A stretch of DNA of 64,000 nucleotides from positions 10,044,001 through 10,108,000 of the forward strand of contig NC_084729.1 of assembly GCF_033807575.1 (NCBI RefSeq), in the 5' to 3' direction. The notes below the pieces were generated by a model, which searched no databases, was not told where the DNA came from, and saw only the letters and a list, made by a program, of their open reading frames with translations. Below, piece by piece: positions 1-10,631 of the stretch (positions within the stretch are counted from its first letter, which is position 1; every line of letters starts with the position of its first letter). The position numbers were made by a program, and so were the translations under genes. This stretch comes from Cydia pomonella (lineage: Eukaryota; Arthropoda; Insecta; Lepidoptera; Tortricidae).

Positions 1-320
1 ACGAAGACATGAGACGATACACATTAGGGATAAAACGTTTTGACTGTACTAATAACAGTAACAAGTGTACTAGCAAATCAGATCTACGACGTCATCTAAC
101 ACTCTTTACATGTACAGTCGGCGACGGAGATACGTAATCCCCCTAATAGCAGAAAGTGTACAATAATTTCGACAGCACATTCAATGTTCATGTCATTAAA
201 GTTCAATGTTTGCGTAGCTGTGTGGTTTGATAAGGAGACAATAAATCCTAAGAAACCGGTTCGAGACCGTGAGCATTAGAATCTTTTTTTTTTTGGCATT
301 ATCAAATATTATAGTAGAAA

Positions 321-1788
321 AAAGGGTCTAGCAAGCTAAGCTAAGAAGATTGGCCCCCGCAAGGGATTTGGTTGTAATTTGAGGTGCAGTAGTGGCAGGT
401 CCTAAGAACACTGTATGCGTAATATCAGCCTTCGATCTTCTTTTGTTTCAGACTTATCCACGAAAATGTCAAAAAATCAAGGTAATTTTTAAACTGTTAT
501 TGCAGCTAAACCAAGCAAGCGAGAGCAACCAAATAAATTCAGAATTAAGGAGCATAAAATGGGGTTCATAATGCATATTTTTACAGACATTCATTTCCTT
601 GAACTTGAATGAAAAAAATAATGTAATTTTTTTCTGCTCCATTTTTTTGCCACTTTTCGCGGAGACACAACTATCAAAAAAATTACGTGATAAGCCACAT
701 TTGTTAACTACGTATCCATTTAAAAATATTTTGAAAAATCATGGTGCGTCATATTAAAAAAAAAAAACAATTACGAACATAAGTTTACTACAATATATTA
801 TATCAATAGAGTAGTACCTACTACCTACCTAGTGGCAAATGAGTCTGTAGTATAACATCCTCTTTCGTTCATTATGAAATAATTAATAGTCATTGATCAA
901 TGACGTACATATGTCATACATTTACAACTACACATTTTCTAGCTATTTCTTAATTGTATTGTTCTGTTTGCTGTTCCGAGTTATTTGTTAATATGGAATG
1001 GTAATAAAAAATGTTTTTGTCAATGACTTTACATCCAATACCTTTATGTACCCACTTCGTTTCTTATTTGCATAAATTTTAAAAAAATTCAATAATACAT
1101 AAAGCAATCAATTTTTGCAGCGTTCTTTATCACTTTTTTAGTTCCATTTGTTTTGCGTAAACATATATTACAACATTTACACCTTCTTTCAGACATTATT
1201 AAAATTGCATAAGAAATAGCTAGAAAATGTGTCAATTTATTATTTCATAATGAACGAAAGAGGAAGTTATACCACAGACACATTTGCCACTAGGTAGTTG
1301 GTACTACTCTATTGTTATAATATGATATAGTAAACATATCTTCGTAATTGTTTTTTTTTGACATGACGCACCATGATTTTTCAAAATGTTTTTAAATGGA
1401 CACGTAGTTAACAAATGTGGCTTATCAAGTAATTTTTTTTGATAGTTGTGTCTCCGCGAGAAGTGGCAAAAAAATGGAGCAGAAAAAAATAACATTATTT
1501 TTTTCACCAAGTTCAAGGAAATGAATGTTTGTAAAAATATGCATTATGAACCCCATTTTATGCTCCTTAATTCTGAATTTATTTGGTTGCTTTCGCTTGC
1601 TTGGTTTAGCTGCAATAACAGTTTAAAAATTACCTTGATTTTTTGACATTTTCGTGGATAAGTCTGAAACAAAAGAAGATCGAAGGCTGATATTACGCAT
1701 ACAGTGTTCTTAGGACCTGCCACTACTGCACCTCAAATTACAACCAAGGCGGGGGCCAATCTTCTTAGCTTAGCTTGCTAAACCCTTT
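321..1788. repeat. Long inverted repeat (fold-back) with exon-like fragment in each arm
   Basis: The left arm (about 321-952) and right arm (about 1210-1788) are reverse complements, clearly alignable over almost their whole length with scattered substitutions and an extra ~50 bases near 880-930 in the left arm. The spacer is about 250 bases. Each arm contains a pyrimidine tract plus AG, a short segment with ATG and five codons, then a GTAATT donor-like site (left arm 452-481), so the arms look like copies of an intron-exon-intron gene fragment. No open reading frame of weight is present; the short ORFs on both strands here mirror each other across the palindrome. I see no clear terminal motif or target duplication, so the mechanism of origin is unknown. 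Confidence 0.85.
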
Positions 1789-2671
1789 GGGCAAAATAAA
1801 ATAAAAACAATTAAAACACTGTATTTTATTAACGTTTAACACCTAACAAGACCGATATGCGTTTAGATTGGCAGATATATTTGATATCTCTATTTTAAAT
1901 GATATAAATTGAACATTTAATGTTGTCTCTAACTTTACATAAAAGTTACATTGTGAGCATATTTCTAGTATTAGTAGTAGTAAACACTGTACTAGTAGTA
2001 GTACTGTAAATGTGTACAAACGCGAACTTATCCCCTTAAGGGATCTCTTCCAGCTAACATTTAAGCAACTGAGAGGGATACATACGAAATGGTAGTAAAA
2101 CTAAGATAATATGTACATGACGACAGTTTAAAGAAGTAGCTAAACCTAGAAACATAACTAAATACAATTACAAATACATACATAAATAAATACTATACAA
2201 CATTAGGTGCAAAGGCATATATCTAAGCCTGATTTCATCACTATTGTACCATACTTTTTTAAATATAAAATGTAATAATCATTCGAAATTGGTAAGTATA
2301 TCAGTAGATAGAAAGATAGTACAAAAGACATCAACGCACTTCTTATTCATTAAATTCCTCTTCACCACAGCGACACGTGATTGATCGAATTAATTATAAT
2401 TGAGTAAAGCATTTCGTTATGAATTTATTTGCTGAATCGGGAATCTATTGTGAAAAATAAGCGATTATAGTTTGGTATATGAAGTCTTAATTCAACCATT
2501 AAAGATGACGAGGAGAAAAAAAACAAATTGCACTATATATAATCATTTTGCAATAATTACATTTTCATATAAGAAATCGGTTATAACAATACAGTTCATT
2601 TTTATGCTAGTCGTAATTTTCGGTTTTTAAACGCATTAGGTGAAGGAATTGGGTTGTATGTGTAACTAAAA
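1789..2671. other. Non-coding AT-rich stretch, probable old LINE 3' end
   Basis: No credible reading frame. The segment around 2020-2080 (reverse strand: agagatcccttaaggggat, then ttcgcgtttgtaca) resembles 3' untranslated ends of lepidopteran CR1/Jockey-type LINEs that I recognise from memory. Nothing else is recognisable. Confidence 0.3.
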
Positions 2672-2730
2672 CCATTTTTATACTACGTCGGTGGCAAACA
2701 AGCATACGGCCCGCCTGATGGTAAGCAATC
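2672..2730 (-). repeat. Fragment of poly-A-tailed short interspersed repeat (family S)
   Basis: It carries the family end (on the minus strand: ccatcaggcgggccgtatg, then tttgccaccgacgtagtat, then A-rich). The same sequence occurs at 23752-23832, 27338-27449, 29595-29735, 38731-38897 and 49795-49925. Only the 3' third is preserved here. Confidence 0.7.
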
Positions 2731-2827
2731 TCCGTACCCTATATAGCATGCTCATATGCGCATTAGGCGCCACCGATTCAAGGGAGCCTTCACTCATGAT
2801 TCATTTTTTTTGGCAAGAAAAAGGTTA

Positions 2828-2934
2828 CTACACGTAGCCCGGTGTAATAACAGTGCGGTCTCCGGCTGTAGTTCTCTTGGTCTCCGCGTCCGACACGTCG
2901 AGGCCGCGCGAGCGCTCGCGGTTGCCGCTGAGGC
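2828..2934 (-). CDS. Orphan C-terminal coding exon, unidentified gene
   Basis: On the minus strand an acceptor (ttgtcctcag at 2944-2935) is followed by an open frame of 34 codons that begins LSGNRERSRGLDVSDAETK and ends in TVITPGYV with TAG and TAA stops in tandem (2828-2830, 2825-2827). The first 19 codons all end in G or C, a strong coding signature in this AT-rich setting, and unlike the repeats around it. The exon enters with two bases of a split codon. It does not fit the finger genes: gene A, just upstream on the same strand, ends at its own stop at 3747. I do not recognise the protein. The partner exons could lie far upstream on the minus strand, with gene A nested in an intron, or the exon could be a relic of a lost gene. 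The plus-strand ORF over the same bases has no coding character. Confidence 0.5.
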
Positions 2935-3269
2935 CTGAGGACAACACTATGGTTAGTACTTCCACTTCAGTACTATTTTAACTACTAAAGAAAAACTGTA
3001 TCATTTGCTATAAATACAAGTTGAGTTGACAGACAAGTATTTTGATTAACTAATATATATATATTTTTTTTATTTGGCTTGGATTATTTAATTCTCATAT
3101 GAATTGTTTCACACAAAAGATGCGAGGAATTTTTGCATAAAAGAGGAAATCTATTGCGAACGGATGATAACTATACTATAAAACTTAATCTTACAAAAAA
3201 AACCGCCTTCTAAAAGATATTTTATTTTATAAATATTATCTCGTGTTATATGCGCTAGCAACAATATAC

Positions 3270-3530
3270 GACGACCAGTTTAGCCTAGTGGGCAGTGACC
3301 CTGCCTACGAAGCTGATGGTCACAGTTTCAAATCCTGGTAAGGGCATTTATTCGTGTGATGAGCATGGATATTTGTTCCCGAGTAATGGGTGTTTTCTAT
3401 GTATTTAGGTATTAATAAATATTTATATATTATATATATCGTTGTCTAAGTACCCTCAACACAAGCCTTATTGAGCTTACTGTGGGACTTAGTCAATTTG
3501 TGTAATAATGTCCTATAATATTTATTTATA
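3270..3530 (+). repeat. tRNA-derived SINE, family 1
   Basis: Head with a pol III A box (tagcctagtgg) and a slightly damaged B box (agtttcaaatcc), then a body with agggcatttattcgtgtga and cctcaacacaagccttattg, and an A/T-rich tail. It lies downstream of gene A. Seven other copies are at 13190, 16808 (minus), 43028-44354 (split, minus), 53200, 57661, 60627 and 62173. Confidence 0.88.
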
Positions 3531-3745
3531 TCTCCTTTATATTATTTTATTATTATTTATATTGTTTTTTGTTTGTTAAAAAACATACATAAAATATATA
3601 TTTTACTTGTATTCATACTAAACGATTCAATCTTTCGTATTTATACGAAGATTTAACTTAAAATAATGGCAGCTTACCTTTGTGCTGCTGTTCAAGATCA
3701 TGGTGAATAATTATTTATACTTGTAAGCTCGCTCTGGTAAAGTAT

Positions 3746-3751
3746 TTTATT
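3746..3751 (-). promoter_or_regulatory. AATAAA overlapping the gene A stop codon
   Basis: On the minus strand the gene ends tct-aaa-taa-aat, so the TAA stop is embedded in AATAAA. If this hexamer were used, the transcript would have a very short 3' UTR. Other A-rich signals downstream cannot be excluded. Confidence 0.4.
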
Positions 3752-6700
3752 TAGAATGCTTGTTACTTTTATGGACTTGTAAACTTTTTTTGTAAATAGT
3801 AGCAAAACTACACTCGTCACATTTGTAAGGCTTCTGCCCTGTGTGTTTCCTTAAATGCACTTGCAAATTTCTTTTTATTCTGTTAGTATAATCACATTGG
3901 TCACACTGAAGGCTCTCATTACTATGTGTCCTTACATGTTCTTGTAAATCATATTTGCGAAAACTGGCGTAACTACAATGATCACATTTGTAAGGTTTTT
4001 CACTGGCGTGTTTTCTTTTATGAAGGACCATACTATATTTACGGCTGCTAGCATAACTACACTGGTCACATTTGTACGGCTTTTCACCAGTGTGTTTTCT
4101 TATATGAATTGTCAGACTTTCTTTGCGATAACCAGCAAAGCTACACTGGTTACACCGGTAAGGTTTTTCATTAGCATGTGTCATTACATGAACTTGCAAA
4201 AGAGCTTTTTGGCTGCTAGCGTAACTACACTGGTCACATATGTAAGGCTTTTCACCGGTGTGTTTCCTTAAATGTACTATCAAAGATCCTTTTCGTTTGC
4301 TAGCATAACTGCACTGATCACATTTGAAAGGCTTTAGACCAGTGTGTTTCCTTGCGTGAACTCGCAAAAGATCTTTATTGCTGCTAGCATAACTACACTG
4401 TTCACATTTGTAAGGCTTTTCGCCAGTGTGTTTCTTTACATGAACTAGCAAAGGACCTTTTTGTCTGCTGGCATAATTACACAGGTCACATTTGTATGGC
4501 TTTTCCCCAGTATGTTTCCTTACATGAATTTGTAAATGATGTTTATATCTACTAGCGTAGCTACACTGGTTACATCGGTATGGCTTCTCATCAGAATGTA
4601 TTCTCAAATGCATTATTAACCATGACTTCATAGCTGATGCGTATTCACAGTGGGCACATTGGTAAGTTTTGGGTCTGCCGCTCGTTTTCTTCTGTGGAGT
4701 TTTCCCTGCAACAAGATTGTTTTATTTTATTACTAGCGACCCGTCCCGGCTTCGCTCGGGTAAAACTTTAACAAATTAGACACATAAACCTTCCTCAAGA
4801 ATCACTCTATTGATAGGTGTAAACCACATGAAAATCAGTTGATAGTTTTTGAGTTTCTCGCGAACATACAGACAGACGCGGCGAGGATTTGTTTTATAAG
4901 GTGTAGTGAATACTTATTATATAAAACAAAGCCGGGTTTCTTAAAATTACAAACTTTGAGGATTTAACAAATGAAGACGCCTTGTCTGTATATTTTCTAT
5001 ACAAAATAGTCTGCCGACTTTTGAAGGGGCCCCCCCCCCCCCTTCATTAGATATGGAATAATATTTACATCAATAAATTGCTCTGATAATTAGCTTAAGA
5101 CAATTATATGTAAATAATACTGTCTTACTATTCATAAGTGCTTGTTGCTAATCCTACATGAATAAAGTATATTTCAACTGAACTGAACTGCACTATGTTG
5201 TTACTAAAATATATCTTTAAATGTTTCTTATCCTTCCTATGTTATCTTAGTACTGTAAGCTTTACCTTTCAATTCCCTAAGCACACAACAGTTCAGCTAC
5301 CAACAATGTAGGCACGGTTTTGTTGTATCCAAATTTAGCAAAGTATTATCGCAGTGCGCATCTGAATATACTATGTGTTCTTAGTGAGATATATCCAAGG
5401 AAACATCTGTATATGTTGTTATCTCCGATATATAAAATATAAAAAAATATATACTAGTCTTGCCCACAGCGCCAAGGTCAGCTATAGGTGTTATGGCGGA
5501 CGCTGTCAAAGTAACCTTCACACTTTCAATTCAAGTTCCTGTGTAATGTTTTGATGGTAGTCACATTACACCATTAGATAGGAAGTATGGGCATGTTAGG
5601 TTGCTTCAGATGCAAGATGCACGAAGGGCAAACTGGCCAGAGATAGGATCCCGCTCAGTGAATGAGAAAATGATTTTCACGTTTCACGATATGGCTAGGA
5701 ATTTCACGATCTGCCAGACCTTACGATCTGCCGCCAATATATCAACCAAGTTTACTTTAAATTAAGAATTTATATTGTCACAACAATGTCTTCATTTCAA
5801 GAGAACTTTTCAGTAGGAGTATACATATATTGATACATCTAAAGTTTTATAGTACATTGTGATACAAGTGTACTATTGCTCATTAAACTCATTACACACG
5901 TGTGGAGATATTGAGCGCGCGAGCTGAAAGGCAGCGCGCAATAAGAAAATGTGTTGCCACTGCACATGCGTTTATACATCGTTTTTCAACACACTTGCAA
6001 TTAAAACAAATACATTTTCATATTAATCAAATTTTAATAGTAAACATCTAAGATCTGTCATACTGCCGGCCGCTCGGGCCTCTAGACCTAGTTGTAAAAT
6101 CTTCTCAACCAATTTAAAAAGGCTGTCTCCATACATATTATTAGCAATTAGTTACAATCTTAACTCGATCGGATTATTATCATTAATTACCGCACAAGTG
6201 GAACAGTATATTAGAAAAGCATGCGTGTAATATGTAGACACCGACAAGAGCCATGCTCTTAAAAGATAATGATGATGATGTAAATATCTAGGGTTATGAG
6301 ACTTATGACCCTAAATATGGTTCAATAAGTACCATGTTAGGAGCAAGTGTTTTGAAAAATTTATTGACAGTATAATCTGTACCTACTTTCTATGTTTAAA
6401 TAGACTATCCAACCGAAGCAAGGAGTACTTAATAAAAAAACCCATACACAAATTTTTTTTTTAAAAACCAATCCAACTCTATAAATTCTTGATAACTTCT
6501 TTTTGACAATATTTTGGCAATATTTTTAAACGGCAGGGCAAATATACAGTGGCTGATATGTGGTCAGTAGTCAATAAATATTTCTTCAGTGTAATAAATC
6601 AAATAATATATCTTATACCTTTAAACGAGCAATTCTTGTATATATATATATGTATATATATTTCCGGGATCTCGGAAACGGCTCTAACGATTTCGCTGAA

Positions 6701-8164
6701 ATTTGGTATATGGGGGTTTTTGGGGGTAAATAATCGATCTAGATTAGTCTTATGTTTGGGAAAACGCGTGTTTTCGAGTTTTCATGCGTTTTTCTTTCGA
6801 CGCAGAATATGGTCGCTAATTTCGTGTTGCCGGCCACTGTCCGTCTGGTCCAGCAGGTTAAGACGCGGACTGCTAAACGAGTGTTACGGGTTCGAATCTC
6901 GCCCGGGTGACTAACTTTTGTTTTTTTTTTATATGTTCAAGTTTATATATAATGTTTTAATTTTTATTGTTTTAGACATGTTTAATTTAGTAAAAAAATT
7001 TAGTTAAGATTATCACCTATACACCACCATATTACAATAAATAGTTATAACCGAGCAAAGCTCGGTCGCCCAGGTACTAATACTGTAATATCAGAAGGAA
7101 TTTTTCATTAAGTTTCATTATTAATGATATTTTTAGAGCTCCGCACAAAACTTTGTTTGTGCAGCTCTTATGTGTGTTAAATCTAAAAATGTGTTACATA
7201 CATTTTTCTTAGAGACTGTTTGGAGTAGATATCTAAAATTCGGAACAGTTACAGCAACTCTGAATAAGTTCAAACCGCATATTTCTTATTTTGGGGACTG
7301 AGAGGGGTAGGCTGATTTTCTTTTAATGGTATCATATTGCTGAATATCAGTAGTATATTTACAACTTAAAAAACAACAGTTGACATAAATAAAAGCTTAA
7401 AATGCATGAAAGCCTTTCAAATTTAGGTCATAAGTGCCAATCACCCGATTTCAGGCCCGAGAGAGAATATATTTCCATTTCACCAATTATCAGCACATCA
7501 TTTATAATATCCGAAATGAAAAAAAAATGGTTCAATAGCCGGGTCCACACAGAGCGAGCATACGCGCGAGGTAATTCCCTCACACACAATACAGCCAGTG
7601 TAGACATGCCTCACAAACATTGGGACTGATTTCGGGCCTGAAATCGGAAACGGTGGATGTAATTGGTCTAAAGCACCAAACAAAAACAGTTTAAACTCGT
7701 AAATAAAACAAGTTGTTTTAATGTTGTGTGACTTACTTTGCTTTTTAATAATTTCAAAATTATAAACCGAAACTGCACCTTTTTCTATTACCATAATTGT
7801 TTTTGCTATAAATGTAACAAATGTTTAGAACCCACAACTGACCTGTTAGTGCGTGGCGCACGCCGCGCCGCTCCTCTAGCACTAGCTCATCGTTTACGAC
7901 GTGGTCGCCGTACAGCCCCGCCGCTGCGGCCGCCGAGCTCTCACTGAGCGACTCGTCTTTAGCGCACACATCTGACCACGAAAGCTCGGCTTTTAAAGAC
8001 GAATCATCGCACCTGGGCTCCTCTTTTACACACACATCATCCAGCAAGGGTTCAACTTTCACAGACACACTCACGAACGTGGGCTTTTCTGTCATACAAA
8101 CATCCTCACAAGGCTCAGCTTTCACGCAAACACTCTCTGCGTCCTGTAACGCTGCCGATTCCAT
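3747..8164 (-). CDS. Gene A: C2H2 zinc-finger protein with SUMO-motif N-terminus (11 fingers)
   Basis: Two exons on the minus strand: 8164-7843 and 4705-3747, 426 residues. The donor after ctaacag is gtcagt, the acceptor is tgttgcag, and the split codon (phase 1) joins to glycine. Residues 1-107 are acidic and carry VKAEP, VKVEP, VKEEP and LKAE, each matching the psi-K-x-E SUMO consensus, followed by GLYGDHVVNDEL. Residues 122-424 hold eleven tandem C2H2 fingers with TGEKPY-type linkers and a repeated CSYAS signature after the second cysteine; finger 10 has the linker NESLQC in place of EKPY. The product should be a nuclear DNA-binding regulator; the target is unknown. The 3.1-kb intron (4706-7842) is full of repeats. 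Exon 1 resembles gene D exon 1, including the GLYxDHxVxDEL segment, so A and D are probably inverted duplicates. The start is the first ATG of the open frame. Confidence 0.9.
4728..4925 (-). repeat. Interspersed repeat in gene A intron
   Basis: Begins tagcgacccgtcccggcttc and ends with a segment rich in gacagacgcggcg. I recognise the starting motif as a very common arthropod interspersed element, but cannot assign its class. The related short hairpin cgagcaaagctcggtcgcc ends the repeat at 7045-7078. Confidence 0.55.
5057..5190 (+). repeat. LINE 3'-end-like repeat
   Basis: About 130 bases nearly identical to 37805-37933 (shared blocks caataaattgctctgataa and agtgcttgttgcta). It ends in aataaagtatatttcaactg followed by short aactg repeats, typical of a non-LTR element tail. 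A decayed minus-strand relative is at about 62870-62950. Confidence 0.6.
5191..6654. other. Gene A intron, no recognised feature
   Basis: AT-rich intronic sequence without coding character. A GC-rich patch at 5910-5945 (gcgcgcgagctgaaaggcag) is too short to classify. Confidence 0.4.
6655..7080 (+). repeat. Composite interspersed repeat with tRNA-like segment
   Basis: Starts ttccgggatctcggaaacgg and ends at the hairpin cgagcaaagctcggtcgcc. Within it, 6855-6910 resembles a tRNA: an A-box-like tggtccagcagg and a B-box-like ggttcgaatct, with one mismatch to the B consensus. It may be a SINE inserted in, or fused to, another element. The only long ORF here (6549-6914) follows repeat sequence and is not a gene. 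Confidence 0.55.
7395..7680 (+). repeat. Palindromic MITE (family P) with a second MITE inside
   Basis: Outer parts carry the family-P signature (tcaggcccgagagaga, tatcagcacatca, and at the right ggtggatgtaattgg). At about 7540-7620 it is interrupted by gccgggtccacacagagcga, the end of the separate MITE family seen in full at 12153-12405. Other family-P copies are at 27783-28450, 33985-35378 and 58586-59460. Confidence 0.65.
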
Positions 8165-8367
8165 CGTGAACTAAAATCTCGTTTCGATATGGAATGTTCT
8201 TCTTTGTATTCTTTAATATTTAGCAACCTTTCTAAATAGGATAATGGTGGTATAATGTTTATAATATTATTTTCTGCCTTGGTAAAGTTGGTAAATTATA
8301 GACAAAAGACAAACTACGGATCTATCACTGTCAATTGTCATTTCAAATGTTTCAATGTCATTTTTTA

Positions 8368-8582
8368 GGGTTCCGTATCCAGCGCACGCGGTCGAATGCT
8401 GATAGCGACCCTGCGGCACCCAATCTAAGGCAGAGCCGGCATTCGTTGGTGGTTTTAGACGGTAGTCCTTTACTGGTTAGTCCGTCATCGCCCCTAGTTT
8501 CCCCCGGACTAGGTGGCATGCGTAAAAGCATTTCCCCAACGTTAAAAAAAAAAAAAAAAAAAAAAAAAGGGTTCCGTATCCA
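8368..8582 (+). mobile_element. Poly-A retroposed insert with 14-base target duplication
   Basis: The target gggttccgtatcca is duplicated exactly at 8368-8381 and 8569-8582. The insert (8382-8568) ends in a run of 25 A (8544-8568). Duplication plus A-tail is diagnostic of LINE-type retrotransposition. The body is short and presumably a 5'-truncated copy; its source is not identified. The target is itself a copy of the ggttccg repeat family. Confidence 0.85.
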
Positions 8583-9200
8583 AAGGTCAAACGGGACCCT
8601 ATTACTGAGACTTCGCTGTCCGTCCGTCTGTCACCAGGCTGTATCTCATGAATCGTGATAGCTAAACAGTTGAAATTTTCACAGATGATGTATTTCTGTT
8701 GCCGCTATAACAACAAATACTAAAAACAGAATAAAATAAATATTAAGGGGGGGCAAACATTTTTCTTTTTGCTGTTTTTATACATAATGGTACGGAACCC
8801 TTCATGCGGGAGTCCGACTCGCACTTGCCCGTATTTTGCCTATTCGGATGTCATTTTTAGGGATCCGTAGCCAAATGGCAAAAAACGGAACCCTTATGGA
8901 TTCGTCATGTCTGTCTGTCTATTCGTCCGTATGTCACAGCCACTTTTTTTGCGAAACTATAAGAACTATACTGTTGACACTTAGTAAGTATAAGTAGATG
9001 TATTTTGTGAACCGCATTTGCGCGAGAGACACTTCCAAAGTGGTAAAATGTGCCCCCCCCCCCCCCTCCCTGTGTGTACATTACCATGCAAACTTCCACC
9101 GAAAATTGGTTTGAACGAGATCTAGTAAGTAGTGTTTTTTAATTCGTCATAAATGGTACGGAACCCTTCATGGGCGAGTCCGATTCGCACTTGGCCGCTT
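8569..9200. repeat. Two copies of the ggttccgta repeat family
   Basis: 8569-8835 and about 8855-9200 each run between ggttccgta / ggatccgta and tacggaacccttca plus gagtccgactcgcacttg. Related copies are at 20805-21080, 47535-47810 and about 58130-58165. This is a very common lepidopteran repeat whose class I cannot determine from sequence alone. Confidence 0.65.
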
Positions 9201-9336
9201 TTTTTATCCACGGCTTATTATGCCGTATCACACGACCGCACCGCATCGCGATCTTGGAGCGGTTCTAGGAGCCGGGTATGGTCGCTAGTCCTTTTCTAAT
9301 CTGTAGCTAGAGTGACAAAATGTCAAAACCTCAACC

Positions 9337-9596
9337 TATGGAAGGTAGAGGCAAGGAACAAAATCTCCATATACCATAAAGTGTCATCAAAAAACCTTAA
9401 ATAGGTGGCGCTACAATACCTAGAATACTTGAAGAAAAAAAAAATCATAGACAGCGCACTTCACTCCGTCAATAAGCCTAGCCTAGGTTCTTAGCTACTC
9501 TGGAGAGATTTGGAACTATTATTTATAGCTGACCACTGGACACTTTTGCATAAGTTCTGCCTATGGAGATTGCGTTCCTTATCTCTACCTTCCATA
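9337..9596. mobile_element. MITE family T, copy 1 (8-base target duplication)
   Basis: Terminal inverted repeats tatggaaggtagagg at the left and its near complement at the right. Exact duplication cctcaacc at 9329-9336 and 9597-9604. The 8-base size and non-coding body point to a hAT-mobilised element. Confidence 0.88.
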
Positions 9597-9612
9597 CCTC
9601 AACCAACCAAAG

Positions 9613-9811
9613 TATGGAAGGTGGAGGAAAGGAATGGAAAAAAAACCAAATCATAGACAGCGCACTTCACTCCGTCAATAACGCTTAGGTTCTTAGCTTC
9701 TCTAGTGCTACTATGGAGAGATTTGTAATTATTATTTATAGCTGACAGCAGGACACTTTTGCAACAGTTCTACCATAAGAGATTTCACTCCTTTTAATTC
9801 CACACTCCATA
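9613..9811. mobile_element. MITE family T, copy 2
   Basis: Starts tatggaaggtggagg and ends ccacactccata. Flanks aaccaaag (9605-9612) and aaacaaag (9812-9819) match at 7 of 8 bases. It is separated from copy 1 only by the two adjoining target duplications. Confidence 0.8.
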
Positions 9812-9832
9812 AAACAAAGTTTATAATAATAT

Positions 9833-9839
9833 ATGTATG

Positions 9840-9915
<76 letters not shown>

Positions 9916-9932
9916 CATACATACATACATAT
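9833..9932. repeat. TA microsatellite
   Basis: A long (TA)n core flanked by gtatgtatg at the left and acatacatac at the right. ORFs of alternating Tyr-Ile over it are artefacts. Confidence 0.95.
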
Positions 9933-10330
9933 AGCTTGTGGCTGTTGAGCTGTTGGGGAGTAACGACCCTACGGACCCGAGTATTCCCGAGAGTCAGTCA
10001 GGGTCTCCGTCTCTGGCGTGTCTTCGTCGGTCGGAGTGGACCCGCAGGACTCTCACCTCTGGCTTGCCTTCATTGGCCGTCCAGAGAGGAGTCGTTAGAG
10101 CTAAATGCTCCAGGGGTGGAAGTTAAAACTTGCATAAGACGCGAGTTGGCACAGTGGCTGTTATCAGCCACCTATAGCTGTGGAATACCTACCATGAAGC
10201 GATGCCGAAGTGCCGATTGTCTGGTAGTCGATGTGCTTTTACTTTCTTTGCATCTGGCACGTACTGGCATATTAGTGCGAGCGAGATATATAGAAAGTAA
10301 GTTACGCAGACGTTAGCGAAAATGGCAGTG
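9933..10330 (+). repeat. Unclassified retroelement-like segment
   Basis: GC-richer than its flanks and without a plausible gene frame. The right part contains agttggcacagtggctg, which I associate with 3' ends of R1/R4-type LINEs in Lepidoptera, but this is a weak impression. Confidence 0.3.
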
Positions 10331-10631
10331 TCAAACTCGTGGTAAGGCTGCAGTATACCAAAATGCAATTAATACAATAATCTCTTTCTATTTTTTTATT
10401 TAACTTCTGTACTTACAAATAAAAATAAATATTTAGATGTGTTAAATATTTATAATAGAATTATCACAGTATAGAAGACTACTATTTGTGACGTTTTCAA
10501 CCAAAAGGTACCACATTTTAGTTGTCGATAAGGTTGATTTCATATTGAAGCTATATGGACATAGTACCTTATTGGCAACAAACAATAAGTACCCTTTTGG
10601 TTGAAAATGGCACATTTGTTCAACAGTAATT

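Larger units (their letters stand above)
8165..10631. other. Intergenic region between genes A and B, almost wholly repeats
   Basis: Contains the retroposed insert at 8382-8568, ggttccg-family repeats, two MITEs, a TA microsatellite and an unclassified retroelement end. The gene A promoter must lie within or just before 8165-8370, where no core motif is obvious. Confidence 0.6.

Noticed and set aside
1304..1646. Overlapping ORFs of 70 and 66 codons on both strands
   Set aside because: They lie in the right arm of the inverted repeat and mirror non-coding sequence; no codon bias or domain.
2756..2938. Plus-strand 60-codon ORF
   Set aside because: The coding signature (G/C third positions, splice acceptor, tandem stops) is on the minus strand.
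3270..3345. Possible true tRNA gene in the SINE heads
   Set aside because: The boxes are present, but no cloverleaf acceptor stem is apparent and the head continues into a repeated SINE body in all copies.
3978..4271. 97-codon plus-strand ORF
   Set aside because: Shadow of the gene A finger array.
9732..9930. ORFs of repeating Tyr-Ile
   Set aside because: Translation of the TA microsatellite.
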